Shown: positions 27,457-36,691, counted from the stretch's first letter. The stretch is 64,000 nt of DNA from Solwaraspora sp. WMMD406 (GCF_029626025.1 NZ_JARUBF010000001.1:5488001-5552000); one strand, 5' to 3'. Notes: generated from the sequence alone by a model not told the origin. Numbers and translations: made by a program.

Positions 27457-28445
27457 GTTCGGAGCCTACGACGTCTGGCTGGGAACGGTCTCGCAGAGGG
27501 CGAGGCGAAGAGTAAGGGAAGCAATACCGGCAGCACGACGACCAGGTCACCGGAGGTCTCCGGCGCGGCGTCCGGATTGTCGACCGCCGAGGGGGTGTCA
27601 GCGGCCGCCGGCAGGTCGTCGAAGGTGTCCGGCACCGACAGCCCGTCCCAGCGGTCCTGCGGCCAGACGATCACGAACGCCCGGCCGATGACGTTGTCTA
27701 TCGGAACCTGTCCCTGACAGCGGGAATCCTGGGAGACCAACCGATGGTCACCCATCACGAACAGGTTCCCCGGCTCCACGACGATCTCGCCGAACTGCCG
27801 GGACCGGCACTCGTTCGGGTTGGGCGGAACGTCCAGCGGGGAGTCCTCCAGAACGTAGGCGGACTCGTCCAACGGCTGACCGTTGACCGTCAACCGTCCC
27901 TGCTCGTCACAGCAGCGGATGCGGTCACCTGGCACCCCGATCACCCGCTTGATGAAGTCCTTCTCGCCGGGACGGCCGATGCCGATCAGATCGCCGACGG
28001 TGCGACCGAGCTTGGCCACGAATCCGACGTCGGGTTCCTCGATGTACTCCGGGACCCAGTCGTTGGTGCCACGAAACACCACGACCTCACCGCGCACCGG
28101 GTCACGGACGTCGTAGACGACCTTGTTGACCAGCACCCGGTCGCCGATGAGCAGAGTGTCTTCCATGGAGCCGGAGGGGATGAAGAACGCTTGCAGCAGG
28201 AACGACCGGATCAACACCGCCAGGCAGAAGGCGACGACCAGCAGCAGGGGCAGCTCCTGCCACAACGGCATCTGCCGGCGGCGGCGCTGCACCATCTGCA
28301 TGTTCGATCGGCTGGGCCGCCTGGCCCGGACCCGCGTCGGTCGGGCCGGCGTTCGGCTCTGCCGACGACCACGCTGCGGTCGGTCCGTCGCCTGGGCACG
28401 CCGCTGCCAGGGTTCCAGGTCTTCCTGTGGATACACGCTACGCAT
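27453..28445 (-). CDS. lepB: Signal peptidase I (second of two), with N- and C-terminal extensions
   Basis: Type I signal peptidase paralogue of 330 residues. A basic Arg/Gln-rich cytoplasmic N-terminus (1-60) precedes a membrane helix (64-85), S93 in IPSGSMEDTLLIG, K166 in DFIKRVIGVPGD and the MGDHR box. It also has a 30-residue insert between the two catalytic residues and a C-terminal hydrophobic segment (LVVVLPVLLPLLF) that could be a second anchor. The ATG at 28445 sits directly against GGGGAG. The GTG at 28436, nine bases after the same element, may be the true start. The extra tail differentiates it from the neighbouring lepB. Confidence 0.93.
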   Translation of the reverse strand: MRSVYPQEDLEPWQRRAQATDRPQRGRRQSRTPARPTRVRARRPSRSNMQMVQRRRRQMPLWQELPLLLVVAFCLAVLIRSFLLQAFFIPSGSMEDTLLIGDRVLVNKVVYDVRDPVRGEVVVFRGTNDWVPEYIEEPDVGFVAKLGRTVGDLIGIGRPGEKDFIKRVIGVPGDRIRCCDEQGRLTVNGQPLDESAYVLEDSPLDVPPNPNECRSRQFGEIVVEPGNLFVMGDHRLVSQDSRCQGQVPIDNVIGRAFVIVWPQDRWDGLSVPDTFDDLPAAADTPSAVDNPDAAPETSGDLVVVLPVLLPLLFASPSARPFPARRRRLRT

Positions 28446-28467
28446 CTCCCCGGTCCCGAGACACGGC

Positions 28468-28511
28468 GCTACCGCTCACGGCGCCTCTCGTCAGGCGCCA
28501 CGAGCGGTAGC
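28468..28511 (-). terminator. Nested double hairpin between rplS and lepB
   Basis: Outer 10-bp stem 28468-28477 (GCTACCGCTC) with 28502-28511, and inner 7-bp stem 28480-28486 (GGCGCCT) with 28493-28499, separated by symmetrical AC bulges. It lies in the 191-bp gap after rplS and probably terminates or attenuates the rplS transcript. No U-tract. Confidence 0.65.
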
Positions 28512-28636
28512 ACGGTTGATTCCCGCCGCCGCAGCGGTCGCCGCGGATGTAGCGCTCCCCATCGGTCACTACCGCAAGGGTAGTTGGCGCGAGCCCGTAG
28601 CGGCAGTCCTGGAATCGGGATCCGGGATGATTCGTC

Positions 28637-28993
28637 CTAGCTGACCTGCTTTTCCCGCTTTTCCTTGATCTTGGCGGCCTTACCGCGAAGGTCCCGCAGG
28701 TAGTAGAGCTTGGCCCGGCGGACGTCACCACGGGTCACCATCTCGATCCGGTCGATGGCCGGGCTGTTGATCGGATAGGTCCGCTCGACGCCGACACCAA
28801 AGCTGACCTTGCGAATGGTGAAGGTCTCCCGCAGACCGGAGCCCTGGCGCCGGATCACCACGCCCTGGAAGACCTGGACCCGGGAACGGTTACCCTCGAC
28901 GACCCGAGCGTGCACCTTGAGCGTGTCACCGGCGCGGAAGTCCGGAAGGTCGGTCCGCTGCGACTGGGCGTCAAGAGCGTCCAGCGTGTTCAT
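28637..28993 (-). CDS. rplS: 50S ribosomal protein L19
   Basis: Large-subunit protein at the 30S-50S interface. The ATG at 28993 with GAGGA upstream gives 118 residues, beginning [20 protein letters not shown]19 motifs [55 protein letters not shown] and [20 protein letters not shown] are intact. It follows trmD with a 135-bp gap that contains a strong hairpin, so it is likely transcribed separately from rpsP-trmD. The gap also has a second 8-bp stem at 29018-29025/29032-29039 just upstream of the start. Confidence 0.97.
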   Translation of the reverse strand: MNTLDALDAQSQRTDLPDFRAGDTLKVHARVVEGNRSRVQVFQGVVIRRQGSGLRETFTIRKVSFGVGVERTYPINSPAIDRIEMVTRGDVRRAKLYYLRDLRGKAAKIKEKREKQVS

Positions 28994-29091
28994 CGCTGCA
29001 TCCTCGGAGTACTCAAGGCGCACCGGCTCTGCGGTGCGCGGATGGATGATACTGATCCCACACCGAGAGTGTCCTCTGCTGATGGGATCCT

Positions 29092-29119
29092 CGCAGCCGG
29101 ACGCGGATGCCCGGCTGCG
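29092..29119 (-). terminator. Terminator-like hairpin after trmD, 9-bp stem
   Basis: Inverted repeat 29092-29100 (CGCAGCCGG) with 29111-29119 around a 10-nt loop, beginning about 9 bp past the trmD stop. It probably ends the rpsP-khpA-rimM-trmD transcript. Confidence 0.6.
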
Positions 29120-29128
29120 GCAACCCCA

Positions 29129-30004
29129 CTACTCTGCCATATCGGCGGCCGGGACCTGAAATCCGGCCGCCGCCAACAGCGCGATGTCCGCTTCATCCAG
29201 ACTCGCCGGGGACAGTTGCGCAATCATGTCCGGCCGGCGCGCGGCGGTACGCAACAACGCCTGCTCCCGACGCCAGCGGGCGATCCGACCGTGGTCGCCG
29301 GAGCGCAGGATCGCCGGCACCTCGTGCCCACGCCACTGCGGCGGCTTGGTGTAGACCGGCGCCTCCAGCAGTCCGTGCGCGTGCGACTCATCGGCCAACG
29401 ACCCGGCGTTGCCGAGCACCCCGGGAATGAGCCGCACCACGGCCTCCAAGACGACCAGGACGGCCACCTCACCCCCGAAGAGGACGAAATCACCGAGCGA
29501 CACCTCGGTCACCGGCATCCGGGTCGCGGCGTCGTCGATCACGCGCTGGTCGATCCCCTCGTACCGGCCACAGGCGAAGATCAGCCGGGACTCCCGGGCG
29601 AACCGCTCGGCTGTCGACTGGGTGAATCGTCGCCCGGCCGGAGAGGGCACCACCAGTCGGGCCGGTGGCCGGTTCGCTGCCGTCAGTTCCTCCAGCGCGG
29701 CCCCCCACGGCTCGGGTCGCATCACCATCCCGGCCCCGCCACCGTACGGCGTGTCGTCCACCGTACGGTGCACGTCGTGGGTCCAGTCCCGCAGGTCGTG
29801 CACGGCCACGTCGAGCAGTCCCGAACGGCGGGCCCGGCCGATCAAGGACAACTCCAGCGGAGCGAGGTACTCGGGGAAGATCGTCACCACGTCGACCCGC
29901 AGCCCGGCGGCCCGCGACGGCGGCCCGACCCCGTCGGCGACGGCCCGGTCACCGGTCGCCGGGGTCACCTCGGCTGCCTGCCCGGGAGTCTGCGCGGCGG
30001 TCAC
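29129..30004 (-). CDS. trmD: tRNA (guanine37-N1)-methyltransferase
   Basis: SPOUT methyltransferase that makes m1G37 in tRNAs and prevents frameshifting. It has 291 residues, including a 35-residue N-terminal extension before the family start [16 protein letters not shown]. Visible motifs are [34 protein letters not shown] and the SAM-binding trefoil knot [20 protein letters not shown]. The GTG overlaps the rimM stop by four bases (GTGA). Because no RBS is needed in such coupling, the extension may be real. Confidence 0.96.
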   Translation of the reverse strand: MTAAQTPGQAAEVTPATGDRAVADGVGPPSRAAGLRVDVVTIFPEYLAPLELSLIGRARRSGLLDVAVHDLRDWTHDVHRTVDDTPYGGGAGMVMRPEPWGAALEELTAANRPPARLVVPSPAGRRFTQSTAERFARESRLIFACGRYEGIDQRVIDDAATRMPVTEVSLGDFVLFGGEVAVLVVLEAVVRLIPGVLGNAGSLADESHAHGLLEAPVYTKPPQWRGHEVPAILRSGDHGRIARWRREQALLRTAARRPDMIAQLSPASLDEADIALLAAAGFQVPAADMAE

Positions 30005-30591
30005 AGGTCGAACAGGCCGGCTGGAGCGTCGACCACCACCCGGCCACCCGGTAGGTCGACCTCGGGAACGATCGCCCGGACGAACGGCACGAGCGCGCTG
30101 CGCCCGTCCGGGCGGCGCAACACGAGCAGATCGGACGCGGGTGCGTGATCGATCCGGGTCACCTCACCGAGGCGTTCCCCTGTCGGCGACACGGCAACCA
30201 GACCGACCAGTTGATGATCACGGTACTCGTCCGGATCGTCGGGATCGGCGATTTCGGAGCTCTCCACACAGAGCAGCACACCGCGCAACGTCTCGGCGAC
30301 GTCTCGGTCGGCGACACCGGCGAACAACACCAGTGGCCGCCCCTGATGCCAGCGGACCGTATCGACGGTGAGCCGCTCGGGAATCCGCACCTGGACCGCC
30401 CCGGACGGCAGCGACCCCACGACCGGTTCGTCGGACGCGGCGGAGCCGCGCGACACCGCAGCGGTCGCCGGATCGGTGACGAACACCGATCCGGCGACGA
30501 AGCGAATCTCCGGTTCATCGGTCCGTACCTCGACGGTGACCTCGCCCCGGACGCCGTGCGGTCGACCGACTCGGCCGACAACGAGCAACAT
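30001..30591 (-). CDS. rimM: 16S rRNA processing protein RimM
   Basis: Assembly factor for the 30S head that binds S19. The 196-residue protein starts [20 protein letters not shown], the typical RimM N-terminal barrel, and ends with the PRC-barrel segment [20 protein letters not shown]. Both ends overlap neighbours (TGATG with the KH gene, GTGA with trmD), giving a tightly coupled translation-related operon. Confidence 0.95.
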   Translation of the reverse strand: MLLVVGRVGRPHGVRGEVTVEVRTDEPEIRFVAGSVFVTDPATAAVSRGSAASDEPVVGSLPSGAVQVRIPERLTVDTVRWHQGRPLVLFAGVADRDVAETLRGVLLCVESSEIADPDDPDEYRDHQLVGLVAVSPTGERLGEVTRIDHAPASDLLVLRRPDGRSALVPFVRAIVPEVDLPGGRVVVDAPAGLFDL

Positions 30592-30824
30592 CAGTAGGAA
30601 TCGACGATGTCGACGCGGACGCCACGGCCGCCGATCGACCCGATGACCTGGCGTAACGCCTTGGCGGTGCGCCCACCACGGCCGATCACCGTACCGAGAT
30701 CCTCGGGATGCACCCGGACCTCCAGGCGCTTGCCCCGACGCGAGTCGACCAGCCGCACCCGAACGTCGTCCGGGTGGGTGACGATCCCCTTGACCAGGTG
30801 CTCCAGCGCGGGCCGGAGAACCAT
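30591..30824 (-). CDS. khpA: KH-domain RNA-binding protein KhpA
   Basis: A small single KH-domain protein (77 residues from ATG 30824). It begins MVLRPALEHLVKGIVTHPDD, and the GxxG loop is IGRGGRTAKALRQVIG. Homologues (KhpA, Mycobacterium Rv2908c) pair with KhpB in RNA binding and cell-growth control in other Gram-positives. It starts one base after rpsP ends and overlaps rimM by one base. Confidence 0.93.
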   Translation of the reverse strand: MVLRPALEHLVKGIVTHPDDVRVRLVDSRRGKRLEVRVHPEDLGTVIGRGGRTAKALRQVIGSIGGRGVRVDIVDSY

Positions 30825-30825
30825 G

Positions 30826-31332
30826 TCAGGCCTGCTCGCTGGAGCCGGCACCAGCGGGCTCCTCGGTCGCGGCCGGCGCCTCGGCGGCTGGCTCGGCGGC
30901 CGCCTCGGCCTTCGGTTCGGCCTTCGGTTCGGCCTTCGGCTCCGCCTTCTTCTCGGCCTTCTTCGCCGGTTTGGTCGGCGTGTCGGCGACGCCGGCCGCA
31001 GCCTTGGCCTCCGCCTCGTACGCCGCCTTGCGGTCGGCCCGCTCGGGGGCGATCAGCAGCGGCTCCGGTGCCGGCAGTCCCTTGAACTTCTGCCAGTCGC
31101 CGGTCTTTTCCAGCAGGCGCTGGACGGCCTCGCTCGGCTGCGCGCCGACCGAGAGCCAGTACTGGATGCGGTCCGAGGTCACCTCGATGACCGACGGGTC
31201 TTCCTTCGGGTGGTAGATCCCGACGAACTCGATCGCCCGCCCGTCACGCTTGGTGCGTGAGTCGGCGACGACAATGCGGTACTGCGGGTTGCGGATCTTG
31301 CCCATCCGCAGAAGCCGGATCTTTACGGCCAC
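30826..31332 (-). CDS. rpsP: 30S ribosomal protein S16 with Ala/Lys/Glu-rich tail
   Basis: Small-subunit protein. The GTG at 31332 is preceded by CAGGAGC, giving [20 protein letters not shown], the S16 start. The core (about 85-110 residues) includes [20 protein letters not shown] and [15 protein letters not shown]. The C-terminal about 60 residues are low complexity ([20 protein letters not shown]), reflecting short 12-bp repeats near 30905-30950. At 168 residues it is about twice the size of E. coli S16; such tails are usual in actinobacteria. First gene of the rpsP-khpA-rimM-trmD operon. Confidence 0.97.
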   Translation of the reverse strand: MAVKIRLLRMGKIRNPQYRIVVADSRTKRDGRAIEFVGIYHPKEDPSVIEVTSDRIQYWLSVGAQPSEAVQRLLEKTGDWQKFKGLPAPEPLLIAPERADRKAAYEAEAKAAAGVADTPTKPAKKAEKKAEPKAEPKAEPKAEAAAEPAAEAPAATEEPAGAGSSEQA

Positions 31333-31589
31333 GGTTTGTTCGCTCCTGTTGCGATCTTCACCGACCCCGAGGGCGGTGCGCGGGTGAACGCCGACCGGCA
31401 CAGTGGGGTTGGGCCAGAGGCAGCTCGGGTGGACTGGTGACGTGCCCGGGTAGAGGGCGCCGGACACGTACCGGATACCAACTGGCTATTGTGCCAGACG
31501 GTCCCCCTACGGCCACAGCCGGAGGGGCCGGGTCAGCCGGGGCATCGACAGCGCCGACAGCGCCCACGACGCCGACCGTCGCCATGGGA

Positions 31590-32240
31590 TCACCCGACCG
31601 CCGGCGGTCGATCCCAGCCAAGCGGCAGTTCAGCCGGCGGCGACCAGGACGGTTCCGGACGAAAGTCGCACCAGGTGCCGTCGAACGGGAACTCGCCCGC
31701 TTCGGCGATCGTGATGACGCGCCGTCCTTCGGCCCGGACGGCGGCCTCGTCGCGGACCCAGTAGTGCTCGGGGAAAGCCAGCCGCTCGACGAACTCTTCC
31801 TCGTCCTTCCAGGTCCAGCTCCGGTCCGGTCGGATCACCACGTCCAGATCCTGGTCGACGACATCCACTCCGGCCAGCTCGTCGTCGGCCCACCGGACGC
31901 CGGGCTCCTCGAGGTTGACGTACCAGTTGAGGAACTGGTGGTCGTCGTCCCGGAACCACCAGACGGAGTGCGCCGCCCCGGTCGGCAGGAACTTGAGCAC
32001 CGGCGGGCCGAGCCAGAAACCGTGCTTGATCTGGTAGGAGCGGGTGATCCACTCGGTGAACGGCATCGCCCGCATGCCACGTCCGTCGTCGGCGACCTCG
32101 TTGGCCACCGGGCTGCCCCGGTCGAGCCACACCAGCAGGCCGTGCTCGTCGTCGGAGACGACCCGAGCCGGCCGGACCCAGCCGAGCCGGCCCCGGCGTA
32201 CGTTCCGGTGCATGATCAACTGACCAGGCTGAAACCGCAT
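31590..32240 (-). CDS. DUF402 domain-containing protein (putative nucleoside di/triphosphate phosphatase)
   Basis: A 216-residue protein starting at ATG 32240 (GAGGGAG upstream) with MRFQPGQLIMHRNVRRGRLG. The DUF402 core has HSVWWFRDDDHQFLNWYVNL, GVDVVDQDLDVVIRPDRSWT and KDEEEFVERL, whose clustered Asp/Glu match the divalent-metal site of FomD/Ntdp-type phosphatases. A substrate is not evident. Upstream of the start lies a perfect 24-bp tandem array. Transcribed in the same direction as proS and rpsP; cotranscription with proS is possible, given the 202-bp gap. Confidence 0.85.
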   Translation of the reverse strand: MRFQPGQLIMHRNVRRGRLGWVRPARVVSDDEHGLLVWLDRGSPVANEVADDGRGMRAMPFTEWITRSYQIKHGFWLGPPVLKFLPTGAAHSVWWFRDDDHQFLNWYVNLEEPGVRWADDELAGVDVVDQDLDVVIRPDRSWTWKDEEEFVERLAFPEHYWVRDEAAVRAEGRRVITIAEAGEFPFDGTWCDFRPEPSWSPPAELPLGWDRPPAVG

Positions 32241-32280
32241 GGCATCTCCCTCGTTCATGAGGCCCAACGACGATGCCGCC

Positions 32281-32404
32281 GGCGCGAGACACAGCCGCAC
32301 GCGCGGCGCGAGACACAGCCGCACGCGCGGCGCGAGACACAGCCGCACGCGCGGCGCGAGACACAGCCGCACGCGCGGCGCGAGACACAGCCGCACGCGC
32401 GGCG
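32281..32404. repeat. Perfect five-copy 24-bp tandem repeat upstream of the DUF402 gene
   Basis: Five identical 24-bp units (32281-32400) beginning GGCGCGAGACACAGCCGCAC, plus four bases of a sixth. Copies are 100% identical, unlike the diverged arrays elsewhere in the window, implying recent expansion or homogenisation. The array sits in the proS-DUF402 gap, 41 bp upstream of the DUF402 ATG. Confidence 0.97.
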
Positions 32405-32442
32405 GGCTGACGATCGCCCGGTAGAAACGGATGGGCGGACGG

Positions 32443-33849
32443 TCAGTAGGACCGGGCCAGCACCGCGACCAGGTCGGGCTCGTCGTCGGAGTCCGGCACC
32501 GACCCGTCCGCCCGCAGCAGGCAACGTACGGTCACGCCTTGGGCGTTGGCGTCGGCCTCACCCGCCGCGCCAACGGCCGACCACGGCACCCGGGCCCATC
32601 CGGTCGCCGCGGCGGCGATCGCGTCGGTGAGGGTGCCGACCTGCACGGTGCGCGACTCGCGCAACGCCAGCGCCTGGTCGTACAGCGCCTGCTGGTCGGC
32701 GTCGAGCGCCGCCCGGACCGCGCCGACGACGTCGGCCACCGCGACCGGGGTCTTCGACCCGTCGGTACGCCGGACCAGCACCGCGTTGCCGGCGGCGAGA
32801 TCCCGTGGGCCGACCTCGATCCGTACCGGATAGCCCTTGAGCTCGGCGTCGACGGCCCGCCGGCCGAACGGGGTGTCCACCCGGTCGTCGAGTGCGACCC
32901 GCAGCCCGGCGTCACGCAGCGCGTCACGCAGCTTGGTCGCCGCTTCCCCCACCCCGTCGCCGGCCTTGACCACCATCACGTACGCCTGGATCGGTGCCAA
33001 TCGGGGCGGCACCCGCAGCCCGTCGTCGTCGCCGTGCACCATGATCAGCCCGCCGAGCATCCGGGTGGAGACCCCCCAGGACGTGGTCCAGGCGTGCTCG
33101 ACGGTCCGCTCGGCGGAGGTGTAGGTGATGTCGAACGCCCGGGCGAAGTTCTGGCCGAGTTCGTGCGAGGTGCCCAGCTGTAGCGCCTTGCCGTCGCCCA
33201 TCATCCCTTCGAGGGTGTACGTGCTGGTGGCACCGGCGAAGCGCTCGCGGGCGGTCTTCCGGCCCACCAGGACCGGGATGCCGAGTACGTTGACCATGAA
33301 GTCCTCGTACACCTCGTGCAGGATCCGCCGGGCGTAGGCGCGGGCGTCAGCCTCGTCGACGTGCGCGGTGTGCCCTTCCTGCCAGAGGAACTCGCTGGTG
33401 CGCAGGAACACCCGGGGGCGCAGCTCCCAGCGCACCACGTTGGCCCACTGGTTGAGCAGCAGCGGCAGGTCCCGGTAGGAGTCGACCCATTTGGCCATGA
33501 ACTCGCCGATGACGGTCTCGCTGGTCGGGCGGACGACGACCGGCTCGGCGAGCTGCTTGCCGCCGCCGTGGGTGACGACCGCCAGCTCCGGGGAGAAGCC
33601 TTCGACGTGTTCGGCCTCCCGGCGCAGGTAGCTCTCCGGGATGAACAGCGGAAAGTAGGCGTTCTCCGCTCCGGCGGCCTTGATCCGGTCGTCCATCTCG
33701 GACTGCATCCGCTCCCAGATGGCGTATCCGGCGGGCCGGATCACCATGGTGCCGCGCACCGGGCCGTTGTCGGCGAGTTGCGCCTTGGCGATCAGATCCT
33801 GGTACCAGCGGGGGAAGTCCTCCGCACGAGGTGTGAGCACGCGGGCCAT
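32443..33849 (-). CDS. proS: Prolyl-tRNA synthetase, archaeal/eukaryal-type (ProS type 3)
   Basis: Class II aminoacyl-tRNA synthetase charging tRNA-Pro. Its 468 residues lack the large editing insertion of bacterial-type ProRS and follow the short archaeal-like architecture: catalytic domain with FPLFIPESYLRREAEHVEGF, VVRPTSETVIGEFMAKWV, RVFLRTSEFLWQEGHTAH and LGTSHELGQNFARAF; anticodon domain; and a C-terminal zinc-binding-like domain ending DLVAVLARSY. The region between 230 and 290 carries ERTVEHAWTTSWGVSTRMLG and VHGDDDGLRVPPRLAP. The type is known in some actinomycetes. Whether a bacterial-type copy exists elsewhere cannot be seen here. Confidence 0.94.
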   Translation of the reverse strand: MARVLTPRAEDFPRWYQDLIAKAQLADNGPVRGTMVIRPAGYAIWERMQSEMDDRIKAAGAENAYFPLFIPESYLRREAEHVEGFSPELAVVTHGGGKQLAEPVVVRPTSETVIGEFMAKWVDSYRDLPLLLNQWANVVRWELRPRVFLRTSEFLWQEGHTAHVDEADARAYARRILHEVYEDFMVNVLGIPVLVGRKTARERFAGATSTYTLEGMMGDGKALQLGTSHELGQNFARAFDITYTSAERTVEHAWTTSWGVSTRMLGGLIMVHGDDDGLRVPPRLAPIQAYVMVVKAGDGVGEAATKLRDALRDAGLRVALDDRVDTPFGRRAVDAELKGYPVRIEVGPRDLAAGNAVLVRRTDGSKTPVAVADVVGAVRAALDADQQALYDQALALRESRTVQVGTLTDAIAAAATGWARVPWSAVGAAGEADANAQGVTVRCLLRADGSVPDSDDEPDLVAVLARSY

Positions 33850-33881
33850 GACCGGACATCCTATGCGCCGCCGGTGACGGG

Positions 33882-34973
33882 TCAGCGCAGGACCCGGCCG
33901 CGCAGGACGATCCGCTGTGGGGCGCGGACCACCCGCAGGTCGACGCGGGGGTCGGTCGGGTAGACGACCAGGTCGGCCAGCCCGCCCTCGACCAGGCCGG
34001 GGAAGCCGAGCCAGTCGCGGGCCGCCCAGGACGCGGCGGCCAGGACCGCCTCTGCCGGCATGCCGGCCTGTTCGTGCAGGGTGAGCATTTCGTCGGCGGC
34101 CCGGCCGTGGTCGATGCCGCCCCCGGCGTCGGTGCCGACGAAGATCGGTACGCCGGCGGCGTGTGCGGCGCGCACCACCTCCGGGAAGCCGTCGCGCAGT
34201 GCGAGCATGTGGTCGGCGTACCGGGGGAACTTGTCCCGGGCCCGGTCGGCGATGCCGCCGAACGTGGCGATGTTGATCATCGTGGGGACGAGGGCGATCC
34301 GGCGTCGGGCCATCTCGTCAACGAGGTCGAGGCTCAGTCCGGTGCCGTGCTCCACCGAGTCGACCCCGGCCCGGACCAGGATCTCCACCGCCGTCTCGTC
34401 GAAGGTGTGCACGGCGACCCGGGCACCGGCGCGGTGCGCGGCGTGAACCGCCTCGGTCATCGCGTCGGCTTCCCAGGCGGGGGCGAGATCGCCGACCGAG
34501 CGTTCGATCCAGTCGCCGACCAGCTTCACCCAGCCGTTGCCGGCCTTGGCCTGGGCGACCACCGCCTCGGACAGTTCGGCCGCCGGCACCTCGACGCCGA
34601 TGTCGCGCAGGTAGCGGCGGGGCGGCGCGACGTGCCGGCCGGCTCGGGCCAGCCGGGGCAGGTCCGGTTCGTCGTCGAGTTCGGGATAGGGGTACGGCGA
34701 ACCGGCGTCGCGCAGCGCCAGCACGCCGGTGTCCCGGTCGGTACGGGCCAGGCGGCGCGCGTCGTCGAGGGAGGTGATGGGTGCGCCGCCGCGCGCGATG
34801 CCGAGGTGACAGTGGGCGTCGACCAGGCCCGGCAGGAGGAATCCGCCGTCGACCACCGTGGTGGCCCCGGGCACCGGTTCGAAGGTGATCCGGTCGCCGA
34901 CCAGCCACAGGTCACGGGTCTGGTCGTCAGGTAGGGCGACCCCTCGGACGTGCAGCGCGGTGGGCGCGGTCAC
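33882..34973 (-). CDS. Amidohydrolase family protein
   Basis: Metal-dependent hydrolase of the amidohydrolase superfamily, 363 residues, GTG start. Metal ligands visible are H54 and H56 (GLVDAHCHLG), a Lys in GWVKLVGDW, His in VAVHTFDET and VEHGTGLSL, and Asp in FVGTDAGGGIDHG. Overall it resembles imidazolonepropionase/dipeptidase-like members, and the Mycobacterium counterpart is Rv2915c beside ffh. The gap to ffh is only 8 bp, so they are likely cotranscribed, though the functional link is unknown. Confidence 0.9.
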   Translation of the reverse strand: MTAPTALHVRGVALPDDQTRDLWLVGDRITFEPVPGATTVVDGGFLLPGLVDAHCHLGIARGGAPITSLDDARRLARTDRDTGVLALRDAGSPYPYPELDDEPDLPRLARAGRHVAPPRRYLRDIGVEVPAAELSEAVVAQAKAGNGWVKLVGDWIERSVGDLAPAWEADAMTEAVHAAHRAGARVAVHTFDETAVEILVRAGVDSVEHGTGLSLDLVDEMARRRIALVPTMINIATFGGIADRARDKFPRYADHMLALRDGFPEVVRAAHAAGVPIFVGTDAGGGIDHGRAADEMLTLHEQAGMPAEAVLAAASWAARDWLGFPGLVEGGLADLVVYPTDPRVDLRVVRAPQRIVLRGRVLR

Positions 34974-34981
34974 GGCCGTAC

Positions 34982-36541
34982 TCAGTCCTTGTCCCGTTTG
35001 TTCAGCTTGTTGAAGTCGATCTTGGGCAGTTTGAATCCGGGTGGCAGACCGTCCGCCCCGCCGCCGCCGAGCGCGCCCGGGTCCAGCCCGGGCGGCAGCT
35101 GCGGCATGCCGCCCGGGAAACCGGCGGGCATGCCGCCGGCCCGCTGGCGGGAGCCGCCCCGCGCGCCGCCCTTGGTGCCCTTGCGCTTGTTCTTCGGCGA
35201 CTTCGTGGCCTTGCGCCGCCCGCCGCCGGGCAGGCCCATCATGCCGCCCATCTGCTTCATCATCTTCTGTGCCTCGGTGAAACGGTTGAGCAGCTGGTTG
35301 ACGTCCATCACGGTGACGCCCGAGCCGTTGGCGATCCGAGCCCGCCGCGACCCGTTGATGATCTTCGGGTTGGACCGCTCCCCCGGCGTCATCGACCGGA
35401 TGATCGCGGTGACCTTGTCGAAGTGCTTGTCGTCGACCTCGGCCAGCTGGTCCTTCATCTGCCCCATGCCGGGCATCATCGCCAGCACGTTGGCGATCGG
35501 CCCCATCCGCCGTACCGCGATGAGCTGGTCGAGGAAGTCCTCCAGGGTGAACTGCTCACCGCCCATCAGCTTGGCGGTCATCTTCTCCTTCTGATCGGCG
35601 TCGAAGGCCTGTTCGGCCTGCTCGATCAGAGTGAGCACGTCGCCCATGCCGAGGATCCGGCTGGCCATCCGGTCCGGGTGGAAGACGTCGAAGTCGGCGA
35701 GCTGCTCACCGGTGGAGGCGAACAGGATCGGCTGCCCGGTGACCTCCCGGACGGACAGCGCCGCACCGCCCCGGGCGTCGCCGTCGAGCTTCGACAGCAC
35801 CACCCCGGTGATCCCGACCCCGTCGCGGAACGCCTCGGCGGTCCGGACCGCGTCCTGGCCCACCATCGCGTCGATGACGAAGACCACTTCGTCGGGGTCG
35901 ACCGCGTCACGGATCGCGGCGGCCTGCGCCATCATCTCCGCGTCGATGCCGAGCCGGCCGGCGGTGTCCACGATGACGATGTCCCGGGCCGTACGGCGGG
36001 CGTGGTCGATCGACGCCTTCGCCACGGCGACCGGATCGCCGACCCCGTTGCCCGGCTCGGGCGCGAAGACCTCGACGCCGGCCCGGCCGCCGAGCACCTG
36101 CAACTGGCCGACCGCGTTGGGTCGCTGCAGGTCGGCGGCGACCAGCAGCGGCTGGTGCCCCTGGCTCTTCAACCAGCGGGCCAGTTTGCCGGCCAGGGTC
36201 GTCTTGCCGGAACCCTGCAGACCGGCCAGCATGACGACCGTCGGTGGCTGTTTGGCGAACTGGAGCCGGCGCTGCTCGCCACCGAGGATCGCAACGAGCT
36301 CCTCATGCACGATCTTGACGACCTGCTGGGCGGGATTCAACGCCTGGGAGACCTCGGCGCCCCGGGCCCGCTCCTTGATCCGGTTGATGAACGCCTTGAC
36401 CACCGGCAGCGCGACATCGGCCTCCAGCAGGGCCAGCCGGATCTCGCGCGCGGTCGCGTCGATGTCGGCGTCGGTAAGCCGGCCCTTGCCCCGGAGCTTG
36501 GTGAAGATCCCGGACAGCCGATCACTCAAAGTGTCAAACAC
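34982..36541 (-). CDS. ffh: Signal recognition particle protein Ffh
   Basis: SRP54 GTPase that binds signal sequences and docks with FtsY. The GTG at 36541 gives 519 residues (MFDTLSDRLSGIFTKLRGKG). The N domain is followed by the G domain with G1 GLQGSGKTT (107-115), DTAGR (192-196) and SKLDGDARGG. The Met-rich M domain is about 300-440, and the long Gly/Pro/Met-rich tail (GGMPAGFPGGMPQLPPGLD) ends FNKLNKRDKD. A longer open frame to 36850 lacks family support. The 4.5S RNA gene is not in the window. Confidence 0.97.
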   Translation of the reverse strand: MFDTLSDRLSGIFTKLRGKGRLTDADIDATAREIRLALLEADVALPVVKAFINRIKERARGAEVSQALNPAQQVVKIVHEELVAILGGEQRRLQFAKQPPTVVMLAGLQGSGKTTLAGKLARWLKSQGHQPLLVAADLQRPNAVGQLQVLGGRAGVEVFAPEPGNGVGDPVAVAKASIDHARRTARDIVIVDTAGRLGIDAEMMAQAAAIRDAVDPDEVVFVIDAMVGQDAVRTAEAFRDGVGITGVVLSKLDGDARGGAALSVREVTGQPILFASTGEQLADFDVFHPDRMASRILGMGDVLTLIEQAEQAFDADQKEKMTAKLMGGEQFTLEDFLDQLIAVRRMGPIANVLAMMPGMGQMKDQLAEVDDKHFDKVTAIIRSMTPGERSNPKIINGSRRARIANGSGVTVMDVNQLLNRFTEAQKMMKQMGGMMGLPGGGRRKATKSPKNKRKGTKGGARGGSRQRAGGMPAGFPGGMPQLPPGLDPGALGGGGADGLPPGFKLPKIDFNKLNKRDKD

Positions 36542-36691
36542 GACGCAACATCCCGTATGTCGATCCGACAGGGCAACTGGCGGCGGCACCCGGCGGCGTG
36601 GGCCCCGGCCACGCCGAGCGGCTCGACGCGATCGGCACCCGAACGACTCGGCACACCCGACCTCCGCAAGCGTAACCGGGCGCTTGCCGGC

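Noticed and set aside
32281-32404. Possible CRISPR array
   Set aside because: Units are directly adjacent with no spacers and no cas genes; simple tandem repeat.
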